Of a DNA stretch of 64,000 nt, positions 1-8,445 are shown in pieces. The DNA lies in contig NZ_JBOFIN010000014.1 in the NCBI RefSeq assembly GCF_051650185.1, forward strand, positions 3,576-67,575, read 5' to 3'. The DNA is from Scandinavium sp051650185. GTDB taxonomy: Bacteria > Pseudomonadota > Gammaproteobacteria > Enterobacterales > Enterobacteriaceae. The notes beneath the pieces are model-generated. The model did no database searches. It was not told the DNA's origin and saw only the letters and a list, made by a program, of their open reading frames with translations. The position numbers and the translations under genes were made by a program. The stretch's first letter is position 1; every line of letters starts with the position of its first letter.

Positions 1-40
1 AGCCGCGACCGGGGATAGCCCTTAAACAGGGGTGGGCGCA

Positions 41-754
41 ATGATTGTCTCACTGGATAAAGCATACCGGCCAGAATTGTTATTCCTCCCTGCCAGAAAT
101 GGCGGGGGCGAGCTTGTGGGGCTTGAGCTCATTGCTAACTTCGTTGGTGCGCAAGACAACGTCCGCACGCCAACCAGTTTGATTACCTCACGCCTGAGTC
201 CGGATGATGAAATTGCGCTGTTTACTGAAAAACTCTTGCTGCTTGAAAGCTGCCATATCTTTTTTATTCAACAGCAATTGATTGCCTGGATTAATATAAC
301 GCCGGCAATCGCCGAAGCACTTTTAGCGCAAAAGGAACTGGCAGAACGCGCTGCCCGATTTTCTTTTCTTGAATTCACCGTCAATGAGAATTTTCCTCAG
401 TTGAATACGCTCGATGAACAGCATTTGTTAGTTCAGCTGGTGAATCACTTTCCGTTGGTATTGGGCAATTTTGGTGCCGGAGAAGCGTCGGCCTTACCTG
501 TTTTTAGCGGGCTGTTTAAACGCGTTGCGTTGGATAAAAACTTTATCCAACAGCAGGCACCGCTATTATCTTTTGACCCTTTTATGCGAGCGATCACCGC
601 TCAAATTAAACCGTTCTGCAGTGTCATGATGGCGGCCGGAGTGGACAGCCAGGCACTGCTCGAGCGCCTGCAGCCATGGGGGTTTAGTGCCTATCAGGGC
701 GCACTGTGGCCGGCTGTGGATGCGGCGGCGTTAACGTCACTGGTGCAGCAATAA
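41..754 (+). CDS. ydiV: YdiV, degenerate EAL-domain anti-FlhDC factor
   Basis: The product has 237 residues, the length of E. coli YdiV. It is a single EAL-fold domain with the family signatures FFIQ, LVLGNFGAG and the C-terminal LWPAV. The catalytic EAL-type acidic motifs are degenerate, so it should not hydrolyse cyclic-di-GMP. In the family it binds FlhD and blocks flagellar activation by FlhDC, targeting it to ClpXP. The ATG at 41 is chosen over an in-frame GTG at 32 because the AGGGG at about 26-30 is well spaced only for the ATG. It lies directly upstream of selO on the same strand, as in related genomes. Function is inferred from similarity. Confidence 0.93.
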   Translation: MIVSLDKAYRPELLFLPARNGGGELVGLELIANFVGAQDNVRTPTSLITSRLSPDDEIALFTEKLLLLESCHIFFIQQQLIAWINITPAIAEALLAQKELAERAARFSFLEFTVNENFPQLNTLDEQHLLVQLVNHFPLVLGNFGAGEASALPVFSGLFKRVALDKNFIQQQAPLLSFDPFMRAITAQIKPFCSVMMAAGVDSQALLERLQPWGFSAYQGALWPAVDAAALTSLVQQ

Positions 755-815
755 CCCTGCATCTCGCCCGTATTTATCTGCCTGCGTTGGCACTACACTA
801 AAGACAGGAGGAACC

Positions 816-2258
816 ATGACCCTGTCTTTTACCCATCACTGGCACGATGAGCTGCCAGGTTTTTATACCGAGCTTTCCCCAACGCCGCTGGATAACGCGC
901 GCCTGATTTGGCACAACGCGCCTTTGGCGGAAGAGCTCAGCTTGCCCGCATCACTCTCTGCCACGACAACCGGCGCGGGAGTCTGGGGCGGTGAAACGCT
1001 GCTGCCCGGCATGCTGCCTTTGGCGCAGGTTTACAGCGGTCACCAGTTTGGCGTCTGGGCTGGACAGCTTGGCGACGGGCGAGGGATCCTGCTTGGCGAG
1101 CAGCAGCTGGCCGACGGTCGTCGTTATGACTGGCACCTGAAAGGCGCTGGTCTGACACCGTATTCACGCATGGGTGACGGGCGTGCAGTATTGCGTTCAA
1201 CGCTGCGTGAAAGCCTTGCTTCAGAAGCCATGTTTGCTCTCGGCATTCCAACGACTCGCGCGCTGTCTGTGGTCACCAGCGACACGCCGGTGTACCGCGA
1301 AACGGTTGAGCAGGGGGCAATGCTGATTCGCGTGGCGGAAAGTCACGTCCGCTTTGGGCACTTCGAGCATTTCTATTACCGCCGGGAGCCGGAGAAAGTA
1401 CGCCAGCTCGCCGACTATGTGATTCGCCACCACTGGGCTCATCTCGATAAAGAGGAACATAAATACGCTTTATGGTTCCGTGACGTTGTCACAAAAACGG
1501 CGCGAATGATTGCCCGTTGGCAAACCGTCGGCTTTTGCCATGGCGTGATGAACACCGACAACATGTCGATCCTTGGCCTGACCATGGATTACGGCCCGTA
1601 TGGTTTTCTCGATGACTACCAGCCGGGTTATATCTGCAACCACTCGGACCATCGGGGGCGTTACAGCTTTGAAAACCAGCCTGCTGTAGGGTTGTGGAAT
1701 CTGCAACGTCTGGCACAAACGCTGTCGCCGTTTATCGCCGTCGACACGCTGAACTCGCTGCTGGATGTTTATCAGGAAGCGCTGCTGGTGGAGTACGGCA
1801 AGCTGATGCGTGCCAAATTGGGCCTGTTCAGCGAAGAAAAAGGCGACAATGAGCTGCTTAATGGCCTGTTTGGCCTGATGGAACGCGAGGGTAGCGATTA
1901 CTCGCGGACGTTCCGCATGTTGAGCGAAACGGAACAAAACAGTACGGCGTCACCGTTGCGGGATGAGTTTATCGACCGGGCCTCGTTCGACAGCTGGTTT
2001 GCTTCTTATCGCGCCCGACTGCAACACGAGCAGGTGGATGACGCGCAGCGTCAGCAAAGCATGAAGCAGGTTAATCCGGCGGTTGTCCTGCGTAACTGGC
2101 TGGCGCAACGCGCGATTGAACAGGCTGAACGTGGAGAGTATGAGGAGTTCGCTCGTTTGCATGAGGTGTTACGTGATCCTTACGCTGACAGGAACGACGA
2201 TTACGCCAGCCGCCCCCCAGAGTGGGGCAAGCGGCTGGAAGTGAGCTGTTCCAGTTAA
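816..2258 (+). CDS. selO: Protein adenylyltransferase SelO (YdiU)
   Basis: This pseudokinase-fold enzyme transfers AMP from ATP to Ser/Thr/Tyr residues of redox and metabolic proteins. It has 480 residues, full length for the family. Visible family motifs are KGAGLTPYSRMGDGRAVLR near residue 110, the HGVMNTDN catalytic-loop segment and DYGPYGFLD metal-binding segment near 245-265. Cys274 (YICNHSD) and Cys478 in the C-terminal SCSS tail correspond to the pair reported to form a regulatory disulfide in E. coli SelO. A strong AGGAGG-type ribosome site precedes the ATG. It ends 3 bp before the convergent hmuV stop codon. Confidence 0.96.
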   Translation: MTLSFTHHWHDELPGFYTELSPTPLDNARLIWHNAPLAEELSLPASLSATTTGAGVWGGETLLPGMLPLAQVYSGHQFGVWAGQLGDGRGILLGEQQLADGRRYDWHLKGAGLTPYSRMGDGRAVLRSTLRESLASEAMFALGIPTTRALSVVTSDTPVYRETVEQGAMLIRVAESHVRFGHFEHFYYRREPEKVRQLADYVIRHHWAHLDKEEHKYALWFRDVVTKTARMIARWQTVGFCHGVMNTDNMSILGLTMDYGPYGFLDDYQPGYICNHSDHRGRYSFENQPAVGLWNLQRLAQTLSPFIAVDTLNSLLDVYQEALLVEYGKLMRAKLGLFSEEKGDNELLNGLFGLMEREGSDYSRTFRMLSETEQNSTASPLRDEFIDRASFDSWFASYRARLQHEQVDDAQRQQSMKQVNPAVVLRNWLAQRAIEQAERGEYEEFARLHEVLRDPYADRNDDYASRPPEWGKRLEVSCSS

Positions 2259-2261
2259 GGC

Positions 2262-3029
2262 TTAGCGAGCTAAAAAGACCTGCGGCGTCTGGCTGCCAGG
2301 ATGCTGTCCTATATGCACTTCAGCGCCGTACCAGCGGCTCAGGGTTTCCGCCTGCAAAACTTGCGCAGGCGTGCCCTGGGCCACCATTTCCCCCTGATGC
2401 AATAGCAACAGTCTGTCTGCCCAGAGTGCGGCCAGGTTCAAATCATGCAGTACGGCACAGACGTGCAATTCACCCTGAGACGTCAGATTTTTAAGCAAGC
2501 GCAGTAAATGCTGCTGGTGATACAAGTCCAGCGCTGAAGTCGGCTCATCGAGAAATAGCCAGCCTCGTGGCGCATTGTCCGTCCACAGTTGAGCGAGCGC
2601 GCGGGCTAATTGTACGCGCTGCTGTTCGCCACCCGAGAGCGTGTTGTACTTGCGATTTTCCAGTGGCTGACAGCCCGTTAATGCCATTACCTGCGACACG
2701 ATCTTACGACTATCCTGCTGCGGCCAGGGCGCGCGACCCATAGCGACGACGGCTTCCACCGGCCAGTCAAATCCCAGCTGACTTTGCTGGCGCATTACCG
2801 CTCGCTGGCGCGACAACGCTTCGGGTGTCCACTCGTTGAGCGCTTTGCCTTTCAGGTCACACTGACCGTTATCGGGTGACAAGTAGCCCGTCAGCACCCG
2901 CAGCAACGTCGATTTCCCTGCGCCGTTTGGGCCAATCAGGGCGACCAGCTCTCCCGGCTCCAGGGAAAGTGAGATATCACGCAACACCGGCGAATAGCAA
3001 AGCGACCTGGCTTGTAAACAGTTATCCAT
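2262..3029 (-). CDS. hmuV: Heme ABC transporter ATPase HmuV
   Basis: This is the ATP-binding subunit of the heme importer, 255 residues and full length. Walker A is GPNGAGKST near residues 34-42, the signature is LSGGEQQR, and Walker B with the catalytic Glu is WLFLDEP. The switch histidine lies in VLHDLN. Its ATG overlaps the 3' end of hmuU by 8 bp, indicating translational coupling in the hmuRSTUV operon. It powers transport of heme through HmuU into the cytoplasm. It is the last gene of the operon and converges on selO with only 3 bp between stop codons. Confidence 0.95.
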   Translation of the reverse strand: MDNCLQARSLCYSPVLRDISLSLEPGELVALIGPNGAGKSTLLRVLTGYLSPDNGQCDLKGKALNEWTPEALSRQRAVMRQQSQLGFDWPVEAVVAMGRAPWPQQDSRKIVSQVMALTGCQPLENRKYNTLSGGEQQRVQLARALAQLWTDNAPRGWLFLDEPTSALDLYHQQHLLRLLKNLTSQGELHVCAVLHDLNLAALWADRLLLLHQGEMVAQGTPAQVLQAETLSRWYGAEVHIGQHPGSQTPQVFLAR

Positions 3030-4011
3030 TAGCGCCTCCGCGACGGAAAATCATCCATAAGAACCACGGCGCACCGAGCAGGCTGGTTAGCAGGCCGACA
3101 GGCATTTCAGCGGGCGCAACAAGCGTTCGCGCGAGAGTATCAGCAATCAGCAGCAAAATGGCGCCGACAAGCACGGAGCCCGGGATCACGGCGCGATGAT
3201 CGGCCCCCAGCCACATCCTCAGCAAATGCGGCACCACCAGGCCGATAAAGCCTATCACCCCGCTAACGGCAACCGCAGAAGCCACCAGCAAGGCGCTGCA
3301 CATCAGCAAACGCCTTTGGATTTGACGCACGTTCACCCCGAGGTAATGCGCTTCTTCATCACCTAACTGAAGCAAGTTGAGTTGCTTTGCCTGCCGCCAG
3401 ATCATCGCTACCGTAGGCAGCATCAGCGAGGCGGTGGCGAGCAAGGTCGACCATTGCGCCTGCCCAAGACTACCCATGCCCCACAGCGAAAGCTGGCGCA
3501 GTTGAGCATCGTTGCTGAGCCAGGACAGCACGCCAACCGCCGCGCCACACAGCGCATTAATCGCAATGCCCACCAGCAGCAGACGTGAGAGCGAATTATC
3601 GTGACGCTGGCTGAGTATAAAAATAATCACCGTCACCGCCAGGCTGCCGATGAACGCGGCAAGCATGGGCATATACAGCATCAACACCGCGGGCAGGGAA
3701 AACGGCAGGACAACCCACAGCGCCACCGATAGCGCGGCACCACTGCTGATCCCCAAAAGACCGGGATCGGCCAAAGGATTGCGAAATAAGCCTTGCATCA
3801 CACAGCCTGCCAGCGCCAGAGAGCTGCCGATGGTGAGAGCCAGTAACACGCGGGGTAAGCGGATGGTGAACCAGATTTGGCGCAGTGCGCTGTCGCCGTG
3901 CCAGAGGGCATCAAGCGGCAGCTTCAGCGCCCCGAAGGTGGTGGCGCAGAGCGTTAACAGCAGCAACAGCGCCAGCAATGAGCACAGTGAACGGAAAACC
4001 TGCGGCGTCAT
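3022..4011 (-). CDS. hmuU: Heme ABC transporter permease HmuU (FecCD family)
   Basis: This 329-residue FecCD/BtuC-type permease has about ten hydrophobic segments and family motifs such as IRLPRVLLAL and GSSLALAGCVMQGLFRNPLADPG-type sequence near residues 50-85. It forms the inner-membrane heme channel with HmuV and receives heme from HmuT. Its start codon shares one base with the hmuT stop (TGATG), and its end overlaps hmuV. All of this supports co-transcription from the hemP/hmuR Fur promoter. Confidence 0.95.
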   Translation of the reverse strand: MTPQVFRSLCSLLALLLLLTLCATTFGALKLPLDALWHGDSALRQIWFTIRLPRVLLALTIGSSLALAGCVMQGLFRNPLADPGLLGISSGAALSVALWVVLPFSLPAVLMLYMPMLAAFIGSLAVTVIIFILSQRHDNSLSRLLLVGIAINALCGAAVGVLSWLSNDAQLRQLSLWGMGSLGQAQWSTLLATASLMLPTVAMIWRQAKQLNLLQLGDEEAHYLGVNVRQIQRRLLMCSALLVASAVAVSGVIGFIGLVVPHLLRMWLGADHRAVIPGSVLVGAILLLIADTLARTLVAPAEMPVGLLTSLLGAPWFLWMIFRRGGANG

Positions 4012-4829
4012 CAGGGCAGCTGCTCCGCTTTCTGGCGCAATTGCAGGATGGCTTCCGGCGAGCGGATGCTGAAGCCCAGCAGCGCCATGTCATCCACCAG
4101 TAACACCTGTTTATGACGGCCTGCGGGCGTTTGTGCGAGACCCGGCAGCTTCCACACTCCCTCTTCGCCGCCCATGCTTTTTACGCCGTCGTGTGAAATG
4201 ACGATTAGATCAGGCTGGCTGGCGATGACGCCTTCCTGGGAAAGTGGCTGGTAGCGGTTGAAACCCTGCATCGCATTTTGCAGGCCAGCCGCGCGAATCG
4301 CGGCGTCGGCCCCCGTTTGCTGCCCCGCAGCCATCGCGCTCATGCCGCCATGACTAAGAATAAACAGCACGCGTTTGTTGAGCGGCGTATCTGGCAAGGC
4401 GGCCAACTGGGTCTGCATTTGCTGGCGCAGTTTTTCGCCTTCGGCGTCCTTATTCAGCGCGGCAGCAATCACCCGGATCTTTTCATCAATCACCGAAACG
4501 TCATTACTGCCGGGAACGGTCACCACGGCCACACCGTTTTGCGCGACTTGTTTCAGTGCCAAAGAAGGCTGAGCCTGAACGCTGGCGAGCACGGTCGTTG
4601 GGCGAGTGGCAAGAATGCCTTCCGCATTCAGCTGACGCAGATAGCCGACATCCGGCAGCTTCGTCGCTTCAGGAGGCCACATGCTGGTACTGTCGCGTGC
4701 AACGAGGGCGCTTTGCGCCCCCAGTGCATAGACAATCTCCGTCACGTCGCCGCCAAGTGAAACCACTTTTTGTGTCGCTGCACCGGCCAGAAGCGGCAGG
4801 GCAGCCATCAACGCGACGAGGGATTTCAT
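4011..4829 (-). CDS. hmuT: Periplasmic heme-binding protein HmuT
   Basis: This 272-residue protein is a class III periplasmic binding protein. An N-terminal signal peptide (MKSLVALMAALPLLAGAA) precedes the mature start near TQKVVSLGG. The rest has the two-lobed BtuF/FhuD pattern, for example VTEIVYALG and ARDSTSMWPPEA. In the family it shuttles heme from the TonB-dependent receptor to HmuUV. Its start overlaps the hmuS stop as ATGA and its end overlaps hmuU, so it is translationally coupled on both sides. Confidence 0.94.
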   Translation of the reverse strand: MKSLVALMAALPLLAGAATQKVVSLGGDVTEIVYALGAQSALVARDSTSMWPPEATKLPDVGYLRQLNAEGILATRPTTVLASVQAQPSLALKQVAQNGVAVVTVPGSNDVSVIDEKIRVIAAALNKDAEGEKLRQQMQTQLAALPDTPLNKRVLFILSHGGMSAMAAGQQTGADAAIRAAGLQNAMQGFNRYQPLSQEGVIASQPDLIVISHDGVKSMGGEEGVWKLPGLAQTPAGRHKQVLLVDDMALLGFSIRSPEAILQLRQKAEQLP

Positions 4830-5854
4830 GCGGCAAGCCCTTTGGCGATCAGCGCTTCAACCTGCGCGCGCCATTGCGTTTGCTCTGGCTCGCCTTCGGT
4901 ACGCTGGCCGTAAAGTTGCGCAATCTGTGTGCCATCGGCGGCGAACAGTTCCAGGCTGGTGACATGCCCGTCAGCCGTTGGTTTACGCGTGATCCAGCTT
5001 TCGGCGATGGTGTCTTCGCGCAGATGCAGGGTAAAGGCGCTGTTGAAGATATTCAGCCAGCCTTTCATTGGCACCACTTTCTCAATCGCTCCGGTGAAAA
5101 TCTGCACGCAGCCACGGTTGCCGACAAACACCATGATTTCGTTGGCATCCTGACGGGCGTTTTCGAGCAGGCGGGCAACGGCATCGTTATCCACCTGACA
5201 GGCGAGATCGTCGCCCACCAGGCGGAAAGCCTGCTGGCGGCTCAGGTTATGATGCCTGAGCAGGGTAAAGAACTGATGGACGTCAGTCATCGCGCGCCAT
5301 TCGCCATCAAGCGTAGCGCCGTCAATATCGCCAGCCATGGCTGGTGCTTCAGCTGGTTGCAGCGCCAGTACCGGGTTATCCGCGTGAATAAAACGGGTCA
5401 GAACATCCCCCCAGGCCGCCATATCGGTGGCATCGGTGGTATAGACTTTTAACAGCGCATCGCCCTGATTATCGAAAAACTGGATGCTTTGGCGCTCGCC
5501 ACGCGCGCTGGTTTCGCTGATATGGAACACGCTTGCCCACTGATTGAGGAACAAACGCAGATCCAGAGCACGCGGGTTTAACACCAGCCCGGCGTGTCCG
5601 CTCAGGTGCTGGTTGGTGAAACTGCCCACCTGTTCGTGAACGGCATAGTCGTTGCGGCAAATGCACTTCACGTCGCCAACAGCTTCGAGAGCAGCCAGCA
5701 CATCGCGAACTTCGCCTTTTACTCGCCAGGCATCGTGACCCACGCGTGCCCAGGTGAGTTCTGCCTCGCTGATCTCCATCAGCGCAGCAATATCACGGGC
5801 ATATTTCCCGGGGTTTTCTTCTTTCAGTGCCAGCCAGCGTGCGTAGTGATTCAT
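4826..5854 (-). CDS. hmuS: Hemin-degrading/heme-trafficking protein HmuS
   Basis: The 342-residue product belongs to the HemS/ChuS/HmuS family, with two tandem repeats visible as VGDVKCICRNDYAVHEQVG in the N-half and NEIMVFVGNRGCVQIFTG in the C-half. Members bind heme in the cytoplasm and either degrade it to release iron or hand it to other proteins. The gene lies between hmuR and hmuT. A GC-rich hairpin separates it from hmuR (5878-5895), while its stop overlaps the hmuT start. Which activity (heme oxygenase-like or chaperone) applies here cannot be told from sequence. Confidence 0.94.
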   Translation of the reverse strand: MNHYARWLALKEENPGKYARDIAALMEISEAELTWARVGHDAWRVKGEVRDVLAALEAVGDVKCICRNDYAVHEQVGSFTNQHLSGHAGLVLNPRALDLRLFLNQWASVFHISETSARGERQSIQFFDNQGDALLKVYTTDATDMAAWGDVLTRFIHADNPVLALQPAEAPAMAGDIDGATLDGEWRAMTDVHQFFTLLRHHNLSRQQAFRLVGDDLACQVDNDAVARLLENARQDANEIMVFVGNRGCVQIFTGAIEKVVPMKGWLNIFNSAFTLHLREDTIAESWITRKPTADGHVTSLELFAADGTQIAQLYGQRTEGEPEQTQWRAQVEALIAKGLAA

Positions 5855-5877
5855 TCTCTTCTTCCTTCCAGTTCAGA

Positions 5878-5895
5878 ACCCCGGCGAGCCGGGGT
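5878..5895 (-). terminator. Intercistronic hairpin between hmuR and hmuS
   Basis: A perfect 8-bp GC-rich inverted repeat (ACCCCGGC-GA-GCCGGGGT) starts 9 bp beyond the hmuR stop. It has no T-run on the minus strand. It is therefore more likely an mRNA processing or stability hairpin, or partial attenuator, that lets receptor mRNA outlast that of the downstream genes. Confidence 0.5.
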
Positions 5896-5903
5896 GGGTG
5901 TGA

Positions 5904-7883
5904 TTACCACTGATAACTCACGAAAATTTTGCCGTTCTGCCCGTCCTGCGGAATGCCTTGCGGCGAGTAATACTCTTTGTCGAAGGCATTGCCGAAGACC
6001 AGCGTGGTGGTCAGGCCGCTGAGGGCTTGCTGGCCTTTATAGCTGACGTAGAAGTCGTTCACGCCATAACCGGCCTGCGGGCTGGCGCTGATGTTTTTGG
6101 TGTCTTCGGCAAAGGTGCCTATCCAGCCAACCGAGAAGCCAGAATGCGCAATCGGTACATCCAGGCGAGACGTCACCGTGTCGGGGTTGATGCTGGTAAG
6201 CCAGGCGCCCGTGTCGGTGTCTTTACCGCGGGTACGGTTGTAGGCGACATCAAGGCTGAAGAAGTCGGTGGAGTATTTGCTCATCACGTCCCAGCCCCAG
6301 ATTTTGGCGTTGGGCACGTTGACCGAAGTGGTCGTCGCGGCGGCAAAATCGACGGAAGTGGTGATGTAATCTTTGGCGTTGGTATCAAAGTAGCTGGCTT
6401 TGAACTCCAGACCGTCGTTAGCCATCAGCAGATCGTCAAAGCGCAGACCGAAACCGTATTCCTGCGTTTCGTTGGTTTCCGGACGCAGGTTCGGGTTTGG
6501 CACCCAATAGTTGGTGTAGAAGCTGCCGATGGAGAAGTGCTTCGCATCGTTATACATCTCACCCATTGTCGGGGCGCGGAAGGCCTGTGCGTAAGAGCCG
6601 AACAGCATTAACCAGTCTGTCGGGCTGATGGTCAGACCGGCGCGGGAAGACCATTTGTCCGCATCGACATCGTCGTAGCCGTCGCTGCTTCCGCGATAGT
6701 TGTCATAGCGCGTCCCGCCCAGCAGGGTAACGGGCAGGTCGCGCAGCGTGATCTCATCCTGTAACCAGCCGGAGCTGAAATTGATGCTTGCGTCCGGGAA
6801 TCCGGTGGTCACGCCGCCCGGATTTTGCTCCTGGCGGTAGTATTCCCCGCCGTAGGTCAGCAGGTGAGAGGCGAAGCTGTCGCTGAACAGGCGCGTGTGG
6901 TTTTCAACCTTACCGCCTTTGGTGGTCTGTTTACGGAATTCACCGGAGTCATCGATGTTTTGCGCGTTGATGCGCACTTCAGACCAGTAAGCTTTAACGT
7001 CCGCATTGAGCCAGTCGTTGCCTTCTGGCGCAATGTTGTAAGTCAGCTGGGCGTCACGCTGAATGGTCGAGCGATCGGTCAGCGGGTTGCTGTTGTCAGA
7101 AGCCGCAGGCGTTTGCGGGTTTTTCGGTTCCTGCGCGGCGTTGTTGTAATAACGCAGAGAGCCACTCAGCTTCTGAGCTGGGTCGATTTTCCAGCTCCCT
7201 TTAGCAAGGAAATTGCTGATGCTTTCGTCATTGGGGGCGGTAAAGCCGTCGCTTTGTTTTAAATCACCACGATCGCGGCTTGACCAGGAGACCAGCCCGT
7301 CCAGCGTATCGGTGCGGCCAAACGCGCTGGCCCCCATGCCAAGACTGTGATCGCCCGTACCGCCGGTGCCAAACACGCGGTATCCGCTGTTCTGGCCTGC
7401 ACTCAGTAAATCGGCGGCATCAACGGTGTCGTAGGAAATCACGCCGCCCAGCGCGCCGCTGCCATAGAGCAGGGCGGAAGGGCCGCGAACCACTTCGATG
7501 CGCTTGATAAGCGCCGGATCGAGGAATGTGCTGTTCAGGTGGCCTGTATCGGTGCCCTGACGAATGCCATCAACCAGCACCAGCACGCCGCGGCGGTCAT
7601 AACCGCGCAGATTGACGTCCTGCCCGTTAGTCCGGCCAGTGCCGTCAATCGTAAGGCCAGGCACCTGGCGCAGCATATCGGCGGCAGAACTGGCGGTTTG
7701 CCCTTCCGGGGTATCAGCATCAATCACGGTGACCATCATCGGCGCTTCAAAAGCGCTACGCTCGTTGCCGGTGGCCGTGACGGTCATTTGTTCAGAGGCG
7801 GCGAAGGCCGGGGAAGCGATAGCGCCGAAAACAGCCAAAGCGACCAGCGACGGGCGCAAAGACGCGGAATGCAGGTGTAGCAT
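5904..7883 (-). CDS. hmuR: TonB-dependent outer-membrane heme receptor HmuR
   Basis: The 659-residue receptor starts with a 28-residue signal peptide ending SPAFA, then a TonB-box-like EQMTVTATG. A plug domain of about 110 residues (VDGIRQGTD, IEVVRGPSALLYG) precedes the 22-strand barrel. The FRAP (AFRAPTMGEMY) and NPNL (VPNPNLRPETN) boxes that define heme/hemoprotein receptors are both present, with a histidine between them. The barrel ends in an aromatic residue (SYQW). The start at 7883 has GGAG upstream. It imports heme across the outer membrane using TonB-ExbBD energy and is controlled with hemP by Fur. Confidence 0.95.
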   Translation of the reverse strand: MLHLHSASLRPSLVALAVFGAIASPAFAASEQMTVTATGNERSAFEAPMMVTVIDADTPEGQTASSAADMLRQVPGLTIDGTGRTNGQDVNLRGYDRRGVLVLVDGIRQGTDTGHLNSTFLDPALIKRIEVVRGPSALLYGSGALGGVISYDTVDAADLLSAGQNSGYRVFGTGGTGDHSLGMGASAFGRTDTLDGLVSWSSRDRGDLKQSDGFTAPNDESISNFLAKGSWKIDPAQKLSGSLRYYNNAAQEPKNPQTPAASDNSNPLTDRSTIQRDAQLTYNIAPEGNDWLNADVKAYWSEVRINAQNIDDSGEFRKQTTKGGKVENHTRLFSDSFASHLLTYGGEYYRQEQNPGGVTTGFPDASINFSSGWLQDEITLRDLPVTLLGGTRYDNYRGSSDGYDDVDADKWSSRAGLTISPTDWLMLFGSYAQAFRAPTMGEMYNDAKHFSIGSFYTNYWVPNPNLRPETNETQEYGFGLRFDDLLMANDGLEFKASYFDTNAKDYITTSVDFAAATTTSVNVPNAKIWGWDVMSKYSTDFFSLDVAYNRTRGKDTDTGAWLTSINPDTVTSRLDVPIAHSGFSVGWIGTFAEDTKNISASPQAGYGVNDFYVSYKGQQALSGLTTTLVFGNAFDKEYYSPQGIPQDGQNGKIFVSYQW

Positions 7884-7965
7884 GCAACTCTCCAAATAGG
7901 TGAAAAGCGCTGGCTGCCTCGGCATTGGATCCTGGGTGGCTGGCGAAAGGTTGTGTGTTAACGCA

Positions 7966-8151
7966 TTATTTTGTCAGGATTAATTTACCGGCATGAGTCT
8001 GTCGCAGCAGGTAATGCTGACCATCATGTTCGATAATGACGCGGCCTTCCGGGCCCAGCAGTGTTTTGCTGTCTATACGACGATCGTCAGGCTGTGGCTG
8101 CGGTTTTGGCATGAGTGGGCCGCGGGGAACTGTTGTGTCCAGAGATGTCAT
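7966..8151 (-). CDS. hemP: Hemin uptake protein HemP (YdiE)
   Basis: This 61-residue protein has the HemP signature RRIDSKTLLGPEGRVIIEHD in its C-terminal half, followed by GQHYLLRQTHAGKLILTK, close to E. coli YdiE. The start at 8151 (MTSLDTT) gives the usual length. A longer in-frame start would run into the Fur operator. HemP homologues in other bacteria promote expression of the adjacent heme receptor gene. The gene is first in the hmu operon, just downstream of the Fur box. Confidence 0.92.
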   Translation of the reverse strand: MTSLDTTVPRGPLMPKPQPQPDDRRIDSKTLLGPEGRVIIEHDGQHYLLRQTHAGKLILTK

Positions 8152-8175
8152 AATGTTAAAAATAGCAATCAAAGT

Positions 8176-8194
8176 AACAATGATAATCATTATC
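8176..8194. promoter_or_regulatory. Fur box of the hemP-hmu operon
   Basis: The sequence AACAATGATAATCATTATC matches the 19-bp Fur consensus at 17 of 19 positions, with a perfect TGATAATCATTATCA core. It lies 25 bp upstream of the hemP start, the right place to block transcription of the heme operon when iron is plentiful. Confidence 0.9.
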
Positions 8195-8309
8195 AACAAA
8201 TCAATTCACACAGCAACCCCTTTTGTGAAAAATAGGTGACTGGATCAAAAAATAGCGGTTGGTGGGATATTGGCTTTTGGGTATTGCCGGGCGGCACGAG
8301 GTGAACGGC

Positions 8310-8336
8310 AAAACCTTCTCCGCGGAGAAGGTTTTT
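8310..8336. terminator. Bidirectional hairpin terminator downstream of aroH
   Basis: A perfect palindrome with arms AAAACCTTCTCCG and CGGAGAAGGTTTT has T-runs on both strands. It lies about 110 bp beyond the aroH stop and can also stop leakage from the hmu promoter side. Confidence 0.7.
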
Positions 8337-8344
8337 AGTGTTGG

Positions 8345-8380
8345 CTCCCTCTCCCCGTGGGAGAGGGCCGGGGTGAGGGG
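8345..8380. repeat. Palindromic dispersed repeat (CCCTCTCCC...GGGAGAGGG type)
   Basis: Arms CCCTCTCCC and GGGAGAGGG flank CGT and are followed by CCGGGGTGAGGGG, which can pair alternatively with the left arm. From general knowledge this sequence type recurs in intergenic regions of many proteobacteria. It follows the aroH terminator. Confidence 0.55.
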
Positions 8381-8406
8381 ATCAGACCGCAGAGTGTTTT
8401 TTGTAA

Positions 8407-8433
8407 GTCGGGTAAGCGAAAGCGCCACCCGAC
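8407..8433. repeat. REP-like inverted repeat after aroH
   Basis: Arms GTCGGGT and ACCCGAC enclose a GCG-rich loop. The element lies 13 bp beyond the aroH stop and has no T-run, so a REP-type stabilising hairpin is more likely than a terminator. Confidence 0.5.
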
Positions 8434-8445
8434 AAAGCAACAGAC

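Noticed and set aside
4556..5452. A 298-codon plus-strand frame across hmuT/hmuS
   Set aside because: It overlaps two well-supported heme-uptake genes and shows no family motif or ribosome site.
7535..7880. Overlapping short frames on both strands in the hmuR 5' region
   Set aside because: They are shadows of the hmuR signal peptide and plug domain.
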